The notes below the pieces were generated by a model. That model saw nothing but the letters and a program-made list of their open reading frames with translations, was not told where the DNA came from and did not search any database. From Agapetus fuscipes (lineage: Eukaryota; Arthropoda; Insecta; Trichoptera; Glossosomatidae), in contig OX637336.1 in NCBI GenBank assembly GCA_951799405.1, positions 16,721,479-16,785,478 of the forward strand: 64,000 bases of DNA. The letters are read 5' to 3'. Position 1 is the first letter of the stretch; the number at the start of each line of letters is the position of its first letter. Both the position numbers and the translations under genes were made by a program. This document shows positions 13,201 to 28,200 of the stretch, piece by piece.

Positions 13201-16200
13201 GGACTTTAATCCTTGCCATGTAGTTGAAGTCAAAGAATCTGAGATTGTCAAGTCAACAGTTGGATCTGTTGAACCTATGGAAGTGTACCCGTCATCTACA
13301 ATTGAAACAGCTATCCAATATGGACCTAATAGTGTAGAGATGGTTGAAATTGTTGATACAGAGACTGAATCACCTGCGGATTCGGATGTTGAAGAAAGGC
13401 AGAAGGCTTTTGTCAATAGTCAAGAAGGACTCTCAGAGTGGGCGAGTATTCAGATGGCTAAACTTGACCCAACATTCACCCGGTCTACAAGCAAATCAAG
13501 CTCCGATTCTGATGTTTTTGAAAATAAAATTGAAGAAACTGTTGGTAAGCCTACGGGAATTCTGAAAAGACGGATTAATTCTTATGATAGTGATAATGAA
13601 ACAGATGTGAAGCAGCCTAAGCCAAACCAAATTTTATCTTCGTTAAAGATTGTCAAAATGAAAGACGATGGATTATATCAAAAAGGTAGGAAATTAGGCT
13701 CAGACGAAAATGTGACAATGACCCCACCTAGCACACCTTGCGTTGAATTTGCTCAGAGTGCTCTGATGAAAGATGAAAATGATGACGAAAGAAGAATGGA
13801 AACTGAAGAGCATCCAGCTAGCATAAAAGACGAGGAAGCTGTGGATGAATATTTGATATTGGATGACGTGCCAAAGTCTCCCAAAACACCAGAAAAGACT
13901 TCAGTGACAATAATCAAACACATAATCGTCCAAGAGAAGATTGTCATACCAAGCAAGAAAGATAAAGATGCGGTTGCATCAGAAATCAAAACCAGATCTC
14001 AAGGAATCAGCATTGGTGGGACTTCTGCATCTAGGATCAGCAGGAAATCATCTGGATTTGGAAGCTCTGATGGGGCGGAAGAAGAACTTGAAAGTGGAAG
14101 TTTCTATGGCTCCGATAAGGAGACTGATGATGCTGTTGTGTTCTCGGAAGATGATGACACTCATATTGTCTCCAAAGATGTAACTTCCAGTCCTTCGACC
14201 AAAATTCCGGTTGCCTTAGAACCTAAGGTACACAATTCTACTGTATCTTACCCTTTTGAGGAATTCTTTAACCCTTTAGTACGGGTGGCATGCATGGATG
14301 TCATAACAGACTGCCTCTCAGTGTGGCTGATGTATATGATTTGAAGTTTCAGGGTTTCTCTGCTATCTGACATTGTAAAAGTGTTAATATGTTTTACTGG
14401 AGGCATATTGTATCTGATGAGAAAATTTCGTACTGAAAGGGTTAATATCCTCTTAGCTTTATTTCCCTTGATAATTTTTTAACATGGATATTAAATGATA
14501 ACTTGGTGTGCGTTATTGAGTAGGTGCTGTACTCTGAGTATAAAATATGTTCCCATCGCGTGAACAGAAAAAAGTATGGAAGATACAACAGCGCCTCTAG
14601 TAAGCGTTTTAGTTTTTCATACATTTTCTATTTATGCAATGGTTGAGTATTTGCATAATGCTCGGGATACTTAGAGCTTTTGCTGATTTATGAGATTCAA
14701 GCTATTTAAAAAAAGCATGATATTTAATAGCATGTAGATTTTTTATTTACCGATTTGTTGCATCAAAGTCTGGTTTGAAAACATACCATAGCATGATATA
14801 AACATTTTGCTTTATCGGAAAAATAACCTAAGTAAATTTACTGCTTCATTATCTTATGTAGTTGTTTTATTATAAACTTATATTTTGCTGTAAACATTAT
14901 TTTGAATAATTAGAAAGCTTACATGTTTTATAAATGCATTTTCAGGTTAAAATTGATATGGCAATCGATAAAGACGATTCTCTTCCATTGTCGACTTCCA
15001 CGCCTTTAAAACCCCAAGAAAAACCGAAACCCGACATTTGCAATGTGTCTATAAAACCAGCAAACGAACAAGTGACTGTAGTTGCTCTCTCGCCAAAAAT
15101 AAAAACCAAACCGTATTCTTATGATGCGCCGAAATTGACGGAAGTCCCGAAATCTCCGATTTTGACCACAAAGCTACCGTCGCCTATTTTTGAAAATAAA
15201 TTCAGCAAGCGATCATCTGGCACACCACCGAGTCCTTCCCCGAAACCGAAACCTAAAGTGCCGTTAAGTCCAATTGCAAAGACTAAATCCCACATTCCAA
15301 TAAGCAAGGATAGGCTGCAAGGAAAAGCGGAGAAGATGTCGCCAGTTGGAGATTCACCGAAATCAACAAGGTCGTTTAGCGATTCGAGGGAAACTACTCC
15401 GATGCCGCTTACACCGATTATGCTGAAGGACTCAGATATCAAGAAGATGTTTGGACAGGATTGTGACGAGGAGCTGTCGGAGTTTGAGATGGAATCTATC
15501 CACATGTTGAGGAGGATGGATGTCATGCTGATAACGGTCGGAGCAGTGGATAACGAGAGAGATCCAGGGAAAAGATTAGAGGTATGGGAAAATTAATTTA
15601 GTGATCTGTTTTTATAAAAATTACATTGAAAAAGAGGAATGTGATTCTCCATCTTAATTCTGCCTGGAAAGAAGCGTGCATTACATCAATCATTTATTTT
15701 TATTTACTAAAAAATAATATTATCCCACAATACATGGTAACTCACAGTCAAAGCTATCGTCTAGTTTGTTAAGTGAGGATTAAACTGGCATTGTTTTATT
15801 TCAAACAAACAACAGGACTTCCCCTTTTGACCACTAGTATATAGCACTAATTTAGTAATCTTATTGAAAATGATTAGTCTTGTTGTTTTTGTCATACACT
15901 TTATCAAAAGTTACTCAACAGGGATTGGGTGCTTTGTTACAAGCAGTCTTGTAAATTCCTCGGGAAATCCTTTTTAAATCCATTGTAATATTTCATATTT
16001 TGGGCATCTCCCCATACCCTTCATGCTCTTTAGGATTCTTTTTCATTTCAGCAATATCTGGTAAAAAAATATACTTTAGAATATTACTTCTGCCATATAA
16101 TATTTAGTCTTAAGTCTGATTTCTGCTTTGTAATAGAAAAACTGTTTAGTTTTATATCCTTAGTAAATATGTTTCATGTTACATGTTTTCATGTCATAAA

Positions 16201-19200
16201 TGTCTTTGATAACAAAATGTTAAAATGATCAACAAGTTTTAAACCTAAATGTTTTTCATGTTACATGTTTATACATAGTTTTTTGTTAATTGTTTTTCTC
16301 CCTTGTTTAATTTTTACAATATGAGTGTTCAATCTCATACCATTGTTATTTGTTAGTGTTAGCTAAGGAGCTTCATTATTTTAGAATATGTTTTCATTTT
16401 CCTATTTAAGTTTTCTTTGAACTTAAAATTCATGAATTTAAAATATTACTTAAATGACCTTACAGAATGAATTTTTGAAAAATAACCTTTTGTTTTAAAT
16501 TTCTAGATATTGAAGAGTGAGTTGGGCAGCTTGGCCCCTGATGCCGCCTCGCTTATTTCTCGTGGCGACAGCCTCGTTTACACCAAGCACAAAACCAACC
16601 CAGCACTCGCTGAATATCTGCAAACGAGATACCAAGACAAACTACGAGACAAGTGGTCTAAAGTCATGTCAGAGATTGAAACTAAACGCAACACAGCGAC
16701 CAAAGCAGAAGACGATCTTAAAGATTTGAATGCAAAAATTGCAGAGCTCAACAAGTGGCTTAACGATATACGATCCGAGTTGCAAACCGCTAACAATTAC
16801 AACAACCAGTCGCAGTCGTTGAAGGAAGAGTTCAAGTTTAAGGAAGCCGAGGTGTTGACGCTTAACGAGATCGCTAAGCGCTTGAAAGTGCAGCGGGTTG
16901 GGTTTTCAGAGAAGAATCTGAATGAGATGAACGCAGATTGGATTAAAGTTGCGGAGCAGTACGCTACGATTAGCGCTCCTTCTAAAGATAAGGAGAAGCA
17001 TGCTAAGAATGTGAGTAATTGTTATTTCATTGGTTATCAACAATTTGTTATATTGTTTGGGTTAAGTTGGAATTACGGTCCTATGACATATTTAAAATTG
17101 TGATAAATACACAGTTAAAAAAAAAATCAGATATAAGACAAACGGTTTGAAGAGAACTTACATTATTCTTGACGTTTCGTAGCCAACGCCTTCAGGAGAC
17201 ACCCTCTCTGCACGACGACTGAGGATAAACTCTTGTTTTGTTTGTTTCTGAAGCCCCTATTTCTGCTACTTCTAACTGCTACTGGTAACTGCAGTTTGAA
17301 GTCTATTAAGACCAAAACACTACACCATACGACCACCACCACTTATTTGAATGATTGTCCTTTAGGAGGCCATCGCCCAGAAAGGCTCCGACTTTGTGAC
17401 CAAGGTGAACAAGGCAAGAGAGGCTGTGTCGACCATCTCACGGCTCATCAACTCCAGTCCCCTGAATGGACTGGACTTTGATGATTTCCCACAGCAAGAA
17501 GATGCATTGACGGTAAGAAATTTCAAAGAATAAACAGATTTAAGCAATTTAAAAGAATAAATAGATTTGTTATATTGCCACGTTAAAGATAAAACTGAAG
17601 AAGTACTGACTCACTGATTGGAAAAATTGTGGATAAAACATTCTATTGTAAGTGAAATCATTATAAGACAGTGCTCATGAAAAACTTCTAAACTCAGGAT
17701 TTTCACACTTCTGTAGTGTTATCTCTCGTAGAAAATAGGGGAAAAAGTGCATTTATCTGAGAAACCCATGTTGGTTTAATATTTCACCTATTCCGTTTGA
17801 CCTTTAAGGTATCAATATTTTAGTCCCACTATTCACCATCATCTAAAGAGGTCTCTATTGAGTCTTTATAAAATAAGTATGTATGAAACTGTATTAAAAA
17901 AATCTATGGCAGGTTGTAATTTAGTCGTTAATGCTTCACGCTCTTAATTGGAAGGCACTAGGTGCTTTTTCTAGAAGAGTGAAGTTTTTTTTTTCGAGAG
18001 CAATCTTCACTGGGTTGAAGAATTCATCTGACTGTATCAAAGACCTGTCACAAATTATTATTCTGACAAACAACAACTGGGTCTTGCTTCAGAATCAGCG
18101 CTGACTTAAGTAACGAAAAAGCTCTTAGCAGGCTATTGAGGTGTGATTGCACAACAGTGCTCACCAAATAAATCAGCCTAGTATTAAATTTTAGTTATTA
18201 TTGTTGAAAATTAAAGCTTTCCTGTGGTTTATCTTTATGTGCTGAAATATTTTTTCTTATTTGTTGAATGTAGAAAGTAAAAGAAGCCATCACCACATGC
18301 CGCCCTTCTGTGGAAGAACTGGAGAAGGAAGCTGGAGGTGTGGTGAAGAAGTGCAAGAAAGACCAGTCGGAGCAGATCAAGCGAGTCATGGAGAAGTTGA
18401 AGGAAGAGTGGACCACCGTAAATAAGACATACAAGGAACGCAATGACCGGTAAGACTTAACTCTATCATTTTTATCTTCAAATATGTCCAATGACATAAT
18501 TCATTGTCAAATATGAACGGACGTTAGCTCAGTGATACAAGGCTCGAGTTCAAAAGCAAAGGGCTCGAACATTGTCATGGGTGTCAAAAATGATTTCTCT
18601 TTAACGCAACTGGTGTTTTCTTCAAACCCAAATCATAGTATTGGCAAGGTTTACTCAACCTAACAAAAAATGAGAAGAGAAAAATAAGAGTGACTTCCTT
18701 ACATGCCAAAATAAAGAAGCTGTTTTCAGTATATGTGCAGCTTAGTTATGTTTTTAGTGAATGACTTCCTTGTGTTTGGTTCTTTGAAGAATTTTTCAAG
18801 ACACTTCTGATTTGATTTTTGTTACAGTTGGTCCAAATGCCAGACCACTTGGGTTGGACTGTACACCAATTTGGACCAGTTTGGAGAATGGCTCGACCAA
18901 GCTGATAGGATGGTTGTGGATATCAGCAAGGAAGGCCTTCCACTCAAGGACATGAAGCAGAAACAAAAGGACCTGGAGAAACAGGTAAAAAAATTATCCA
19001 AACGTCTTTTTTTAGGACCATCATATTGGCAGTTAGTTATTTAAGTTATTAATAAGTATTTAAGTGAGGGTTTTCCCTGATTTCTACAGAGCAGGCCCTC
19101 ATTTATTGTGAAAGCTTATTTATTATGGCAATTTCATGAAAGGATTGTTTTTTTAAGGTTTCAAGCAAGCATCGTCAGGTGAGCTCAATCACATCAGTCA

Positions 19201-22200
19201 GCCGCGACGTGGTGACCAAATGTTCTGCGCCACTGTCCAAGGACGTTGGAGAACAGGTGGACATGATCAAGGACCGCTGGATGGAGCTCAACAATAAGAT
19301 GAATGCCCTGCGAGAAAGGTGAGCATCACATTTCTGTCAATAAACCAATGCTAAAGTAGAGAAGTCTGTACCTACCTATTCATGATATGTAGATACTTCC
19401 GTTAGTAGCAATTGCAGGAAAAACTTAGCAAAGAAAAAACTGCTAGTATTCCTAAGTAATCAACCTGTCGAAGCTTTCATTTTACATATGCCATTAAAGA
19501 TGATCTTGTCTTAGTAGTTCCAAAGTCAAACATTATGGAACTCTCATTGGCTGTAGAAAGTTCCCTGCTCTATGATAGGTCCCTTGCAGTTCTGCGTTTA
19601 GCTTCATTCTTCTTTCTGCAGCGTTAGTAGCCGATAATTTTTCACTGTATTTATTTTGATTTTTACCTATTTTAGTATGTCATCAGCAAGTTTAATTCAA
19701 AACTACTAGTACTTGCTTGTGTATTTGATAGGGCAGTGAATCTCACGTGCTAATACATCTCTGCAATTAGAATTTGTATACTCTTGAAGCTAAAGCTGTG
19801 CCTTTATCATTGTCCTCGTTATGTATCATCGCCATGGTTACTAAGATTGTATTGTCATTTGTCAGGATAACGGGCCAGGATGCCATCAACCTGATGAAGG
19901 AGGGAGCCCACAACTGGATGCACAGCACACACAACTGCCTGCAGACTGCTGAAGCTCTCCTCAATGACTCCACTCCCAATCCCTCTGATGACACCTCGCT
20001 GGCCATACGGCTGAGCCTCGTCAAGGTAACAAAAAAACACTTATTCCAATTAATCATCATCGTCAACATGAGCTCGACAGCCCTGGGTGGGTTTTTGCTG
20101 AAATCAGGATTCTCCGCCACTCTCGCCTCTCCATTGTCTTTACGTATGTCCACCTTGGTTGCATCTGCGTTGACACCGTCCATCCATCGCATTTATGACC
20201 TTCTTGGATCTTGTGGTGCTGAGAGTGTTGGGCGCTTAATGGGGTTTGCATCGTCTGTTTTAATTATGTGACCACCACACTGCAGGGGCCTTACTTTGAT
20301 GGAACTGATAATATCAAGCTCTTTGTAGATGTCATAGCATTCCTTATTGTACCAACCATATTGTACAGGATATGTAGCAAACTTTATGCTAATCACTTCA
20401 GTTGAAGTGTTGTTTTCCAAGATTCCAAAGGAACTGACGCGCTTTTCCTCTAAATTCCTTACGACCTTAAGGCGACGAGATAGCGATTTGTGTCCAAAAA
20501 TAAGGTGTACTGTAATTTTTTTTATCTATGGAGTTCTTTCGCAAGTGCTAGCAAGCTCCGACTTATATTGATATCCAAAGTGTAAGGCATTAAGCAGAAT
20601 AGCGCTTCTGGTTATCATTTCTGGCGAAGGCTGAGTAAACCTTGCCGGTATAGAATTGGGGAAATTGCATGAATCAATTAGTCTTTTGACCATTAATATT
20701 TCTAAACCATGAAACTTGACCGGTACGTATATATATATATATATATCAGGCTTATTTATTTTTAATTGCACATGATAAGAGAGCGCCGTTTGTGTGTGTC
20801 ACACCTCAAGGGCCCTCTCCGATCACGGATAAGCCTTTTGAAAAGGTGCGTCTTGAGAGCTCCGCGAAATATGCCCATAGATTTGGAGTTCTTCACTCCG
20901 GGTGGCAGTCTGTTCCACTCCACCGGACCCGCAACACAGAAAGCACGGTCTCCAAAATTTGTACGGATCTGACGGTGCGGCTGAACCAAATTGATTGTAG
21001 TTAAGTGGTAACACTTCGGCCTCGTAAATGGTAGGTCGCGGGTTCGAATTCCGGAGGAGCACAAAAAAATACCATTTATATTTTCAAATTTGCTCTTCGC
21101 TGGGTTGAAAAATTCATAAAACCTTTACCAATGACCGGTCACCAAAAGTCCATCCAGCCTTACAGGAACTGGGTCTTGCTTGAGAATTGCGCTTTGTAGC
21201 GACGACAATCAAGTTCGTAAAAAGGTCCATAGGTCGATTGGTAGAATGCTTGCATTCCATGCCGAGAGCAAGGGTTCCATCTCAAAGGTTTACTGAGCCT
21301 TCACAAGAAATGAGAACCAGCCCCCCCCCCCCCCCGGGAGCTGGGAAACCACCACTTCAACTGAAAGTGGTTGGTGTGAGGCCGGCCCCCTTACCTGTAA
21401 AAATAAATAGGTCTCGAAGCGCCACATGCGACCCCTTCGGGGATAACGCAGGCAAGAAGTTACACTATATGTGTAGCTTAGTTGCGTCCTGTAAATAATG
21501 ACTACAATAAAGTAGAGGCGTGTTTTTCCAAACTGTCATCAGTAAATCATGGGCGCTTGGCTGGTTTACACCTACATAGTAACTGCACCTCTAGGAGACC
21601 TAAATTTAGAATCAAACTCTTATTATATAAATGTATCAACATCCTACCAGAAGAAGTGTCAAGTACTCCAAGGATTAAAAATTATATGACCTTTTTTTTA
21701 AATAGATTTGTGAAGAGTAATGCAATTCACCAACTTATTTTGCCTAGCCTGTTGTCTTCATGTGAAAGCAAAATTCAAACTGGATTCGTGGTCGTTTGAT
21801 GTACATATTTAAAAATTACAATTAAAGTTCAAGGTTACGAATATTATAGGTGGTCAGCCTCATACCAACCTTTAAGTCAAGGAATAATAGCAGTTATAAT
21901 TACAGTTAAGTATATAAAACAAACAGGCACTAAACAATAAAACTTTAAAATCTACAAAACATATTCTATAAAAAATGAGAAATAAATTTTTGAAAGCCAT
22001 TAGCCTTAACCACCAGCATTACAGATCAACCTCCATTGTTTTCGGTCCTTACGCTCTTCTTTCATTTCATCCAGAGTCATAACCTTTTTCATGCAAACTC
22101 TCCTTGTATTATATGACTCTGGATATCCCATTCATTCGCTATTTCAACAATTTGGTGCATCCATACCTTTCTAGGTTTTCCTCTACAACGACATCCATCT

Positions 22201-25200
22201 GAATTTCCTTCGATATCCGGTAAATCGAAAAAATGTATGCAACCTAAATAACTCAATAGGAGTGCTGTCTTATTTTCCATACATTTTTAATTTACGCAAT
22301 AGAGGGGTGTTTATGTAAATGGGGTTTACACTATTCCAGACATAAAACTTAACGTTAGCGTTTACCAGGAAACGTACGCGAAGCTTTAGTTTCCATACAC
22401 ATTTCGGTAAACGCCTTGGCTGAGTTTAAACATTTAATTTTATTCTTGGGGTATTGTTTAAAATTTGTAACTTGGTCACTTTTTCCTGCAGGATGGTGAT
22501 GATGTGTTATGTTGTATGGATACCTATGCGATAGAGACTTTGAACTGGATATTAGATGTGTGAAAAGAGATGGAGAAAATTGCGGAGTTGCAGATAGAAG
22601 GAGATGGAGCATGCGACTTTATAAATTTATGTTATGAAGGTGTACTCCGATGAAGTTTTAGAAATGTTTTCAGTAAAATCATATTTTCAAAGTTTTTTAA
22701 AATACTGGGAAATGTGTTTCATAACGATATCTAAATCTAAATCTAAGTTGCAAAGATATGTATCATTTGAGATTCACATTAAATGCATTCCCACAAGCAG
22801 ACACGCATAATTTCGCGCTCACACATGGCGCATGTGGATCTACAATATAAAAAACCCAATCTCAAATGAACATAAGCCCTGCAACTCTTGCCGACCTTCT
22901 CTGAAACATTGGCAAAGTGAACCATTTTTTACAGTATGGGTGGTCAGCCTCATACCAACCTATAAATCAAGGAATAGGCAAAAATAGGCAAAATGTGGCA
23001 TGGATTAATGTGTAAGAAAGTTGGTTGCAAATATGTACATATTTGGAATTAATTCAAATTAGTAATTCCTTGTCTCACAGGTTGGTATGAGGCTGACCAC
23101 CCATACTTAAAAAACTTCTCTTTTCCAATTCATATTTTTCGGGGAAGGTTGGGTAAAGTTGCAGGATTTATGTTCATTTGAGGTTTGGATTTTAATTTGT
23201 AAGTATACATGCAGCATTTGTAAGCGCGCACTTACACATGTCTGTTTGTGGGCATGCGTTTAATATGATTTTCAAATGTTTAGTTATCTTTGCAACTTAA
23301 ATTAAAAATTATAGAGATAGTGGTATTTATAGAACTTTTGATTTGTTTCTTATTCTACCACATACATACAATCTAAATTTGTGATCTCAATTATTATAAA
23401 GTTGGATGCTTTGTTTCCCTTATTTGTCAAGTAAAAACAACACATCACATTACATCACCTTTTTTCAATGCATAACTGTACATCATAAGACAAAACGTCG
23501 CATAACAAATCATCACAATAACAAAACATCGCGAAGACAAAAAAAAAACGCAGAAAAATGCATCGCAATGACAAAACATCACAACACAAAATATCACATG
23601 ACAAAACATCACAATGATTAAGCATCGCAGGAAAATGCATCGCAATGACAAAACATCATCACGGCAAAAGTTGTGGGGCTTATGTTCATTTGAGGTTTGG
23701 ATTTTATTTGTAAGTACGCATTCAGCATTTGTAAGCGCGAACTACACGTTTTGGTTTGTGGGCATACATCTGAGAGCTTTAAATGAATATATCCTTGCAA
23801 CTTAGATTATAGATTATATAGACATAACGTACCACAAACTGCAGTGCTACCTGCACTTATAACTATCCTCAAAAATACACCTGTCTTCATTTCTATTCAT
23901 TTCCTTCCCTTCACTCATTCCATTTTCTTTACACGTGTTAAAAATGATAATAATTATGCGTCCTCATTTAAAGGTTGATCAAACTCTACAGTCCATTTTA
24001 TACCAAAGGACAGTTATGTAGGAAGAGAGCGTAAAAGAGAGGTGCTATTTGAAAAGGCAGTCATCGCAAACCTTTTTGTATTAATTTCGAAAAAAAACAT
24101 AGTTGAATTAATATTTATTGAACCTAGAAAATCAATAATTTGTTAATATTTGTGTTCATACATTTTACATATTACAATCTAAGTTGCAAAAATACAATAT
24201 ATTGATATTTTGAGTCAAGTTTCATTTGCAGCTTAACTTACAGGTTAGTGTTAGATTGATCACTCGTACTGTGAAAAAATGCTACCAACTTTAATAATGC
24301 CATTCCTGTTTTAGGGTAAATTTGTGGTTCAGGTTTGTGAGGGCATACCTACACTTGGAGCATGTGTAAGAGTGAACTTATACGTGCCTTTTTTATGTAC
24401 ACGGAAAGTACCTATGCATAATTCAAATTCAATGTAAAATCTTTACACAAGTTGTTAGAATGTTTCTTTCCCCTCTCTTTCCGAGGATTCTCGTGTAACC
24501 TATTTAATTTCGCATATAAGGAGGCCAATATTACGCCAACAAAGAGATTCTCAATGAGTTTTTTCTTTCGAATCCAAATCGATGATTGAATTGAACTTTT
24601 TCTCGATTTTCTCTTCACTGCTTCAAAGCATTCGACTTTTTGGCGGCTTGCCATCTTAGAGTGTATGCCGTTGACAGACGAAAAGCTCTGCCATACCAAA
24701 ACAAAACAACGTAATGTGTACACAACGACCGATCCCACTGCAATATCACTGAACACAAACATATAAAAACTGTAAACAAACAAAACTGTGCTCAGTGCAC
24801 TGACCGTTGCCTTCCAAAACCAATTCAATCAAAACTATTTATTTTAAACTTGGAATATATTGTGCTAGGATCTTTTATCTATAATCTGTACACATGCAAC
24901 ACGTGTCTTTCGTTTTGAAGTCGATTTCAAATTTCAGTTATATTTCTTACGTATTTGTGTACAGAACATTTTTTACATATGTGGTATCCTTTTCCTTAAA
25001 TAAATATTAGTTTTGTCTAATATCAAGAGCATCCTGTATTGAAAAGAGTTGATCTTTTGTTTACTTTACTGATGTTTTTATTGTTTATCTGATATTTAGT
25101 GGAAAACTTGTGTATGAAAAAAAGTGAATATAATCGTGTTTAAATTCTCTTTAAAATAAACTTTTATTTCATAGTGTGAACTAGTTGAGTGTTTTCTTTG

Positions 25201-28200
25201 TTTTTGTTTGATTTGCGATATTTTAAAGAATTTGTTTGATAAAATTTATTTTTATTGCACTTTCAAACTTCATGAAGATAGATTTCGTTTTTAAAAAAAA
25301 ACGGAAAACTCTTTGAGTGTGTATTTACCTAATTTTCAGGACTTCTTTGTATCCTTAAGAATTTGGAATGTTTTTTTTTGTAATGAAAAAAACGATGGTT
25401 TTCTACCTCTAATTCAAATAATCAAAGCATTTAACATTTTTATAATTTTGTTTTCCTTGACTTAGAGGCTGACCACCCATACTGTACAAAAATGGTTCAC
25501 CCTGCCAATGTCACCCCTGTTTCAGGGAAGGTCGGCAAAAATTTCAGGGTTAATGTTTCTTTGAGGCTTTGATTTTAATTTGTAAGTACGTATGCAGTAT
25601 TTGTAAGCACGAACTCACACCTGTTTGTCGGCATGCATTTAATATTAAATTTAAATGTATCTTTGCAGCATAGATTATAGGTAGTAATTTATTTAATTTT
25701 AGTGTACCTAACGTAAATCAACTAAGCTACACATATAGTGAAACTTCTTGCCGCGTTATTCACGAAGGATTTTGCATGTGGCGAGTAGAATCTATTTATT
25801 TTTACAGGTAAGGGAACCGGCCTTACGCCAACCACATTAGCTGAATTGGGGGTTTCCCAGTTCCCTAGGGGGCTGGTACTCATTTATTGTGAAAACTGAG
25901 TAAACCTTACCTGTATTTTAGTTTGGGGTTTGGAATAAACACCGAAATGGGAAATTATTTCTGACACCCTCGGTGGGATTTGAACCCAAGCTCACGGCAT
26001 GGAATGCAAGCACTCTACAAACTGAGCTATCGACCGGACATATGCACTGAGCTATCAGTTGAGAAAAATTAAAAATAGGACATCCATGTCGACTTTGTAA
26101 GTGAAACTTTGTTTTTCTTTATTGTCGCAGGCTCGTGAGGAGGAACTGGCCACCAAGAAGAAGGACATGGAAGTGCTGAGGAGGTCCAAGCAGCTGCCCA
26201 AGGGCGAACAAGTCAACAATCTGCAGACCAAGATGGAGAAGGTGACTGCATTTTCCTCTCTGACGGAGCTACAGCCCAATATCTCCTTGGACTCTCCCAA
26301 ATGCTTTGTCTCCTACTCTTCTGTACCCTACAACCTTTTTAAAACGTGTCACCTTGTGAATCTGTGAAGTATCTCTCCTCCCTTCATCCTTTCACCACAG
26401 CTTGAGTGTCCTCCCACCTGAGCATCCCTCCCATTTTTATTATAAGGCTTACTTGTTCGATGAACATTGTTTTTTGTGTAAATCATATACTCAATAGTCT
26501 CTGTCAGCTTCAGCAACAATTTCTCGAGGAAGACCCATTTGGTATAAGTCTCGATACGCAACTAAGCTACACATTTAGTGTAACATCTTGCTGTGTTATC
26601 CCCGAAGGGTTTCGCATGTAACCTTGCCGGTATTTTATATCGGGTTTTGAAATAAACACCGAAATGGGAAATTATTTCTGACAATAATTCCAGAGTCATA
26701 ATAAAAGAAGAGCTTGTATGAAGAAGGTTATGACTCTGGAGGAAATGAAAGAAGTATGTAAGGATAGAAAGAAATGGCGGTTGATCTGTGATGTTGGCGG
26801 CTGAGGTTTGTTAAAGTAAAATTGGTCTTATGATTTAGTTTTTATGTCCATGTACATATATATTGTGATTTATTGTTTTTAAAAAATGTAATTTGTCATG
26901 TATGTTCCTTGACTTATAGGTTGTTATGCGGCTGACCACCCATAATGTAAAAATTGGTTCACTTTGCCAATGTCACCTCTGTTTCAGGGAAGGACGGCAA
27001 GAGTTGCAAGGCTTATGTTCATTTGAGATTGGGTTTTTATATTGTAGGTCCACATGCGGCATGTGTTAGCGCGAAATTATACATATCTGCTTGTGGGAAT
27101 GCATTTAATATAAAACTTAAATGATATATATCTTTGCAGCTTAGATTAGATTAGATTAGATTAGATTAGATTAGACAACCTTCCAAAACGGGAAATTATT
27201 TCTGACAACCTTGGTAGGATTCGAACCTGAGCTCTCGGCATGGAATGCAAGCGCTCTACCAACTGTTATGGTAACCCCTATTGCCAATGTCATTGTTAAT
27301 ACACAATTCCATTAAAGATTGTGCAGGCTTTAATATTTGAAATTTTATGTTTTTTTGGATACAGACTGCCGCTGACTTGTCGGCCCATCGTGACTACATA
27401 ACCTCAAAGCTGGCGGCTCTGAACAAGTACGGGGGGCGGCTGGATGAGGTGATATCCTGGGTGATGGAGACCAAGACCCGCATCAACATCTCCAAGGACC
27501 TGAGGCCCAACGACAAGAAGAAGACCATCGACAACATTATGGTACAGTACAACTCCAATTATCCAAATCAGTTAGGGCCGGACCCCATTCAGATAATTGT
27601 TTTTGGTCCGGTTACCTGGCAAAGGACAACAGTCAATAATATAACACTGTGAGGCGGTAACTCATCATTCCAATAATTCTCATGCTGCATCTACACTAGC
27701 TTCGTGAAGGGAAGGACAATATTGCTTGAAGAAATAATCATATGTTGCGAATCGCAGGATAATTCCGTCTTACTTTTTTTCTGAAACCAGTTAAAGCAAC
27801 TTTATCTATTTTAACTTTTCCCTTCTGAATATTCTGAATATATGAATACTCCCAGCACAGAATACTTTTTTGAGCACATTTTTGAATTGATTATTGATTT
27901 CCTACTTTAATTGATTGAGTAGACTTCAAACTCTTTGAACAGTCAATCAATGAATTATTGTTTAAGTGTTTAATATTATTTAATATATGCCATGCTCATT
28001 TAAATTCCTTTGAATTCTTGAACACAGATGCCAGGGATAAGTTTAAAGTTGGATGACACCTATGATTGACAGCCGCACTGTATGCCAGTTAACACTTGAC
28101 ACCTATGAATGTCACCGCAGTTGAAGGGTTAAATACCTGAATTTCCTTTTTGAGTTTTTTTCCACTATGCATTCTATATTATGTTATTTCCTTTCTATAT

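Noticed and set aside
13048..13416. Minus-strand open frame of 122 codons, and others at 13753-13989 and 15119-15526
   Set aside because: Shadows of the long disordered exons 12 and 13 caused by their Ser/Glu-rich codon use; no motif of their own.
23406..23651. Cysteine- and phenylalanine-rich small proteins on the minus strand
   Set aside because: The frames come from an imperfect short tandem repeat and are duplicated across frames.
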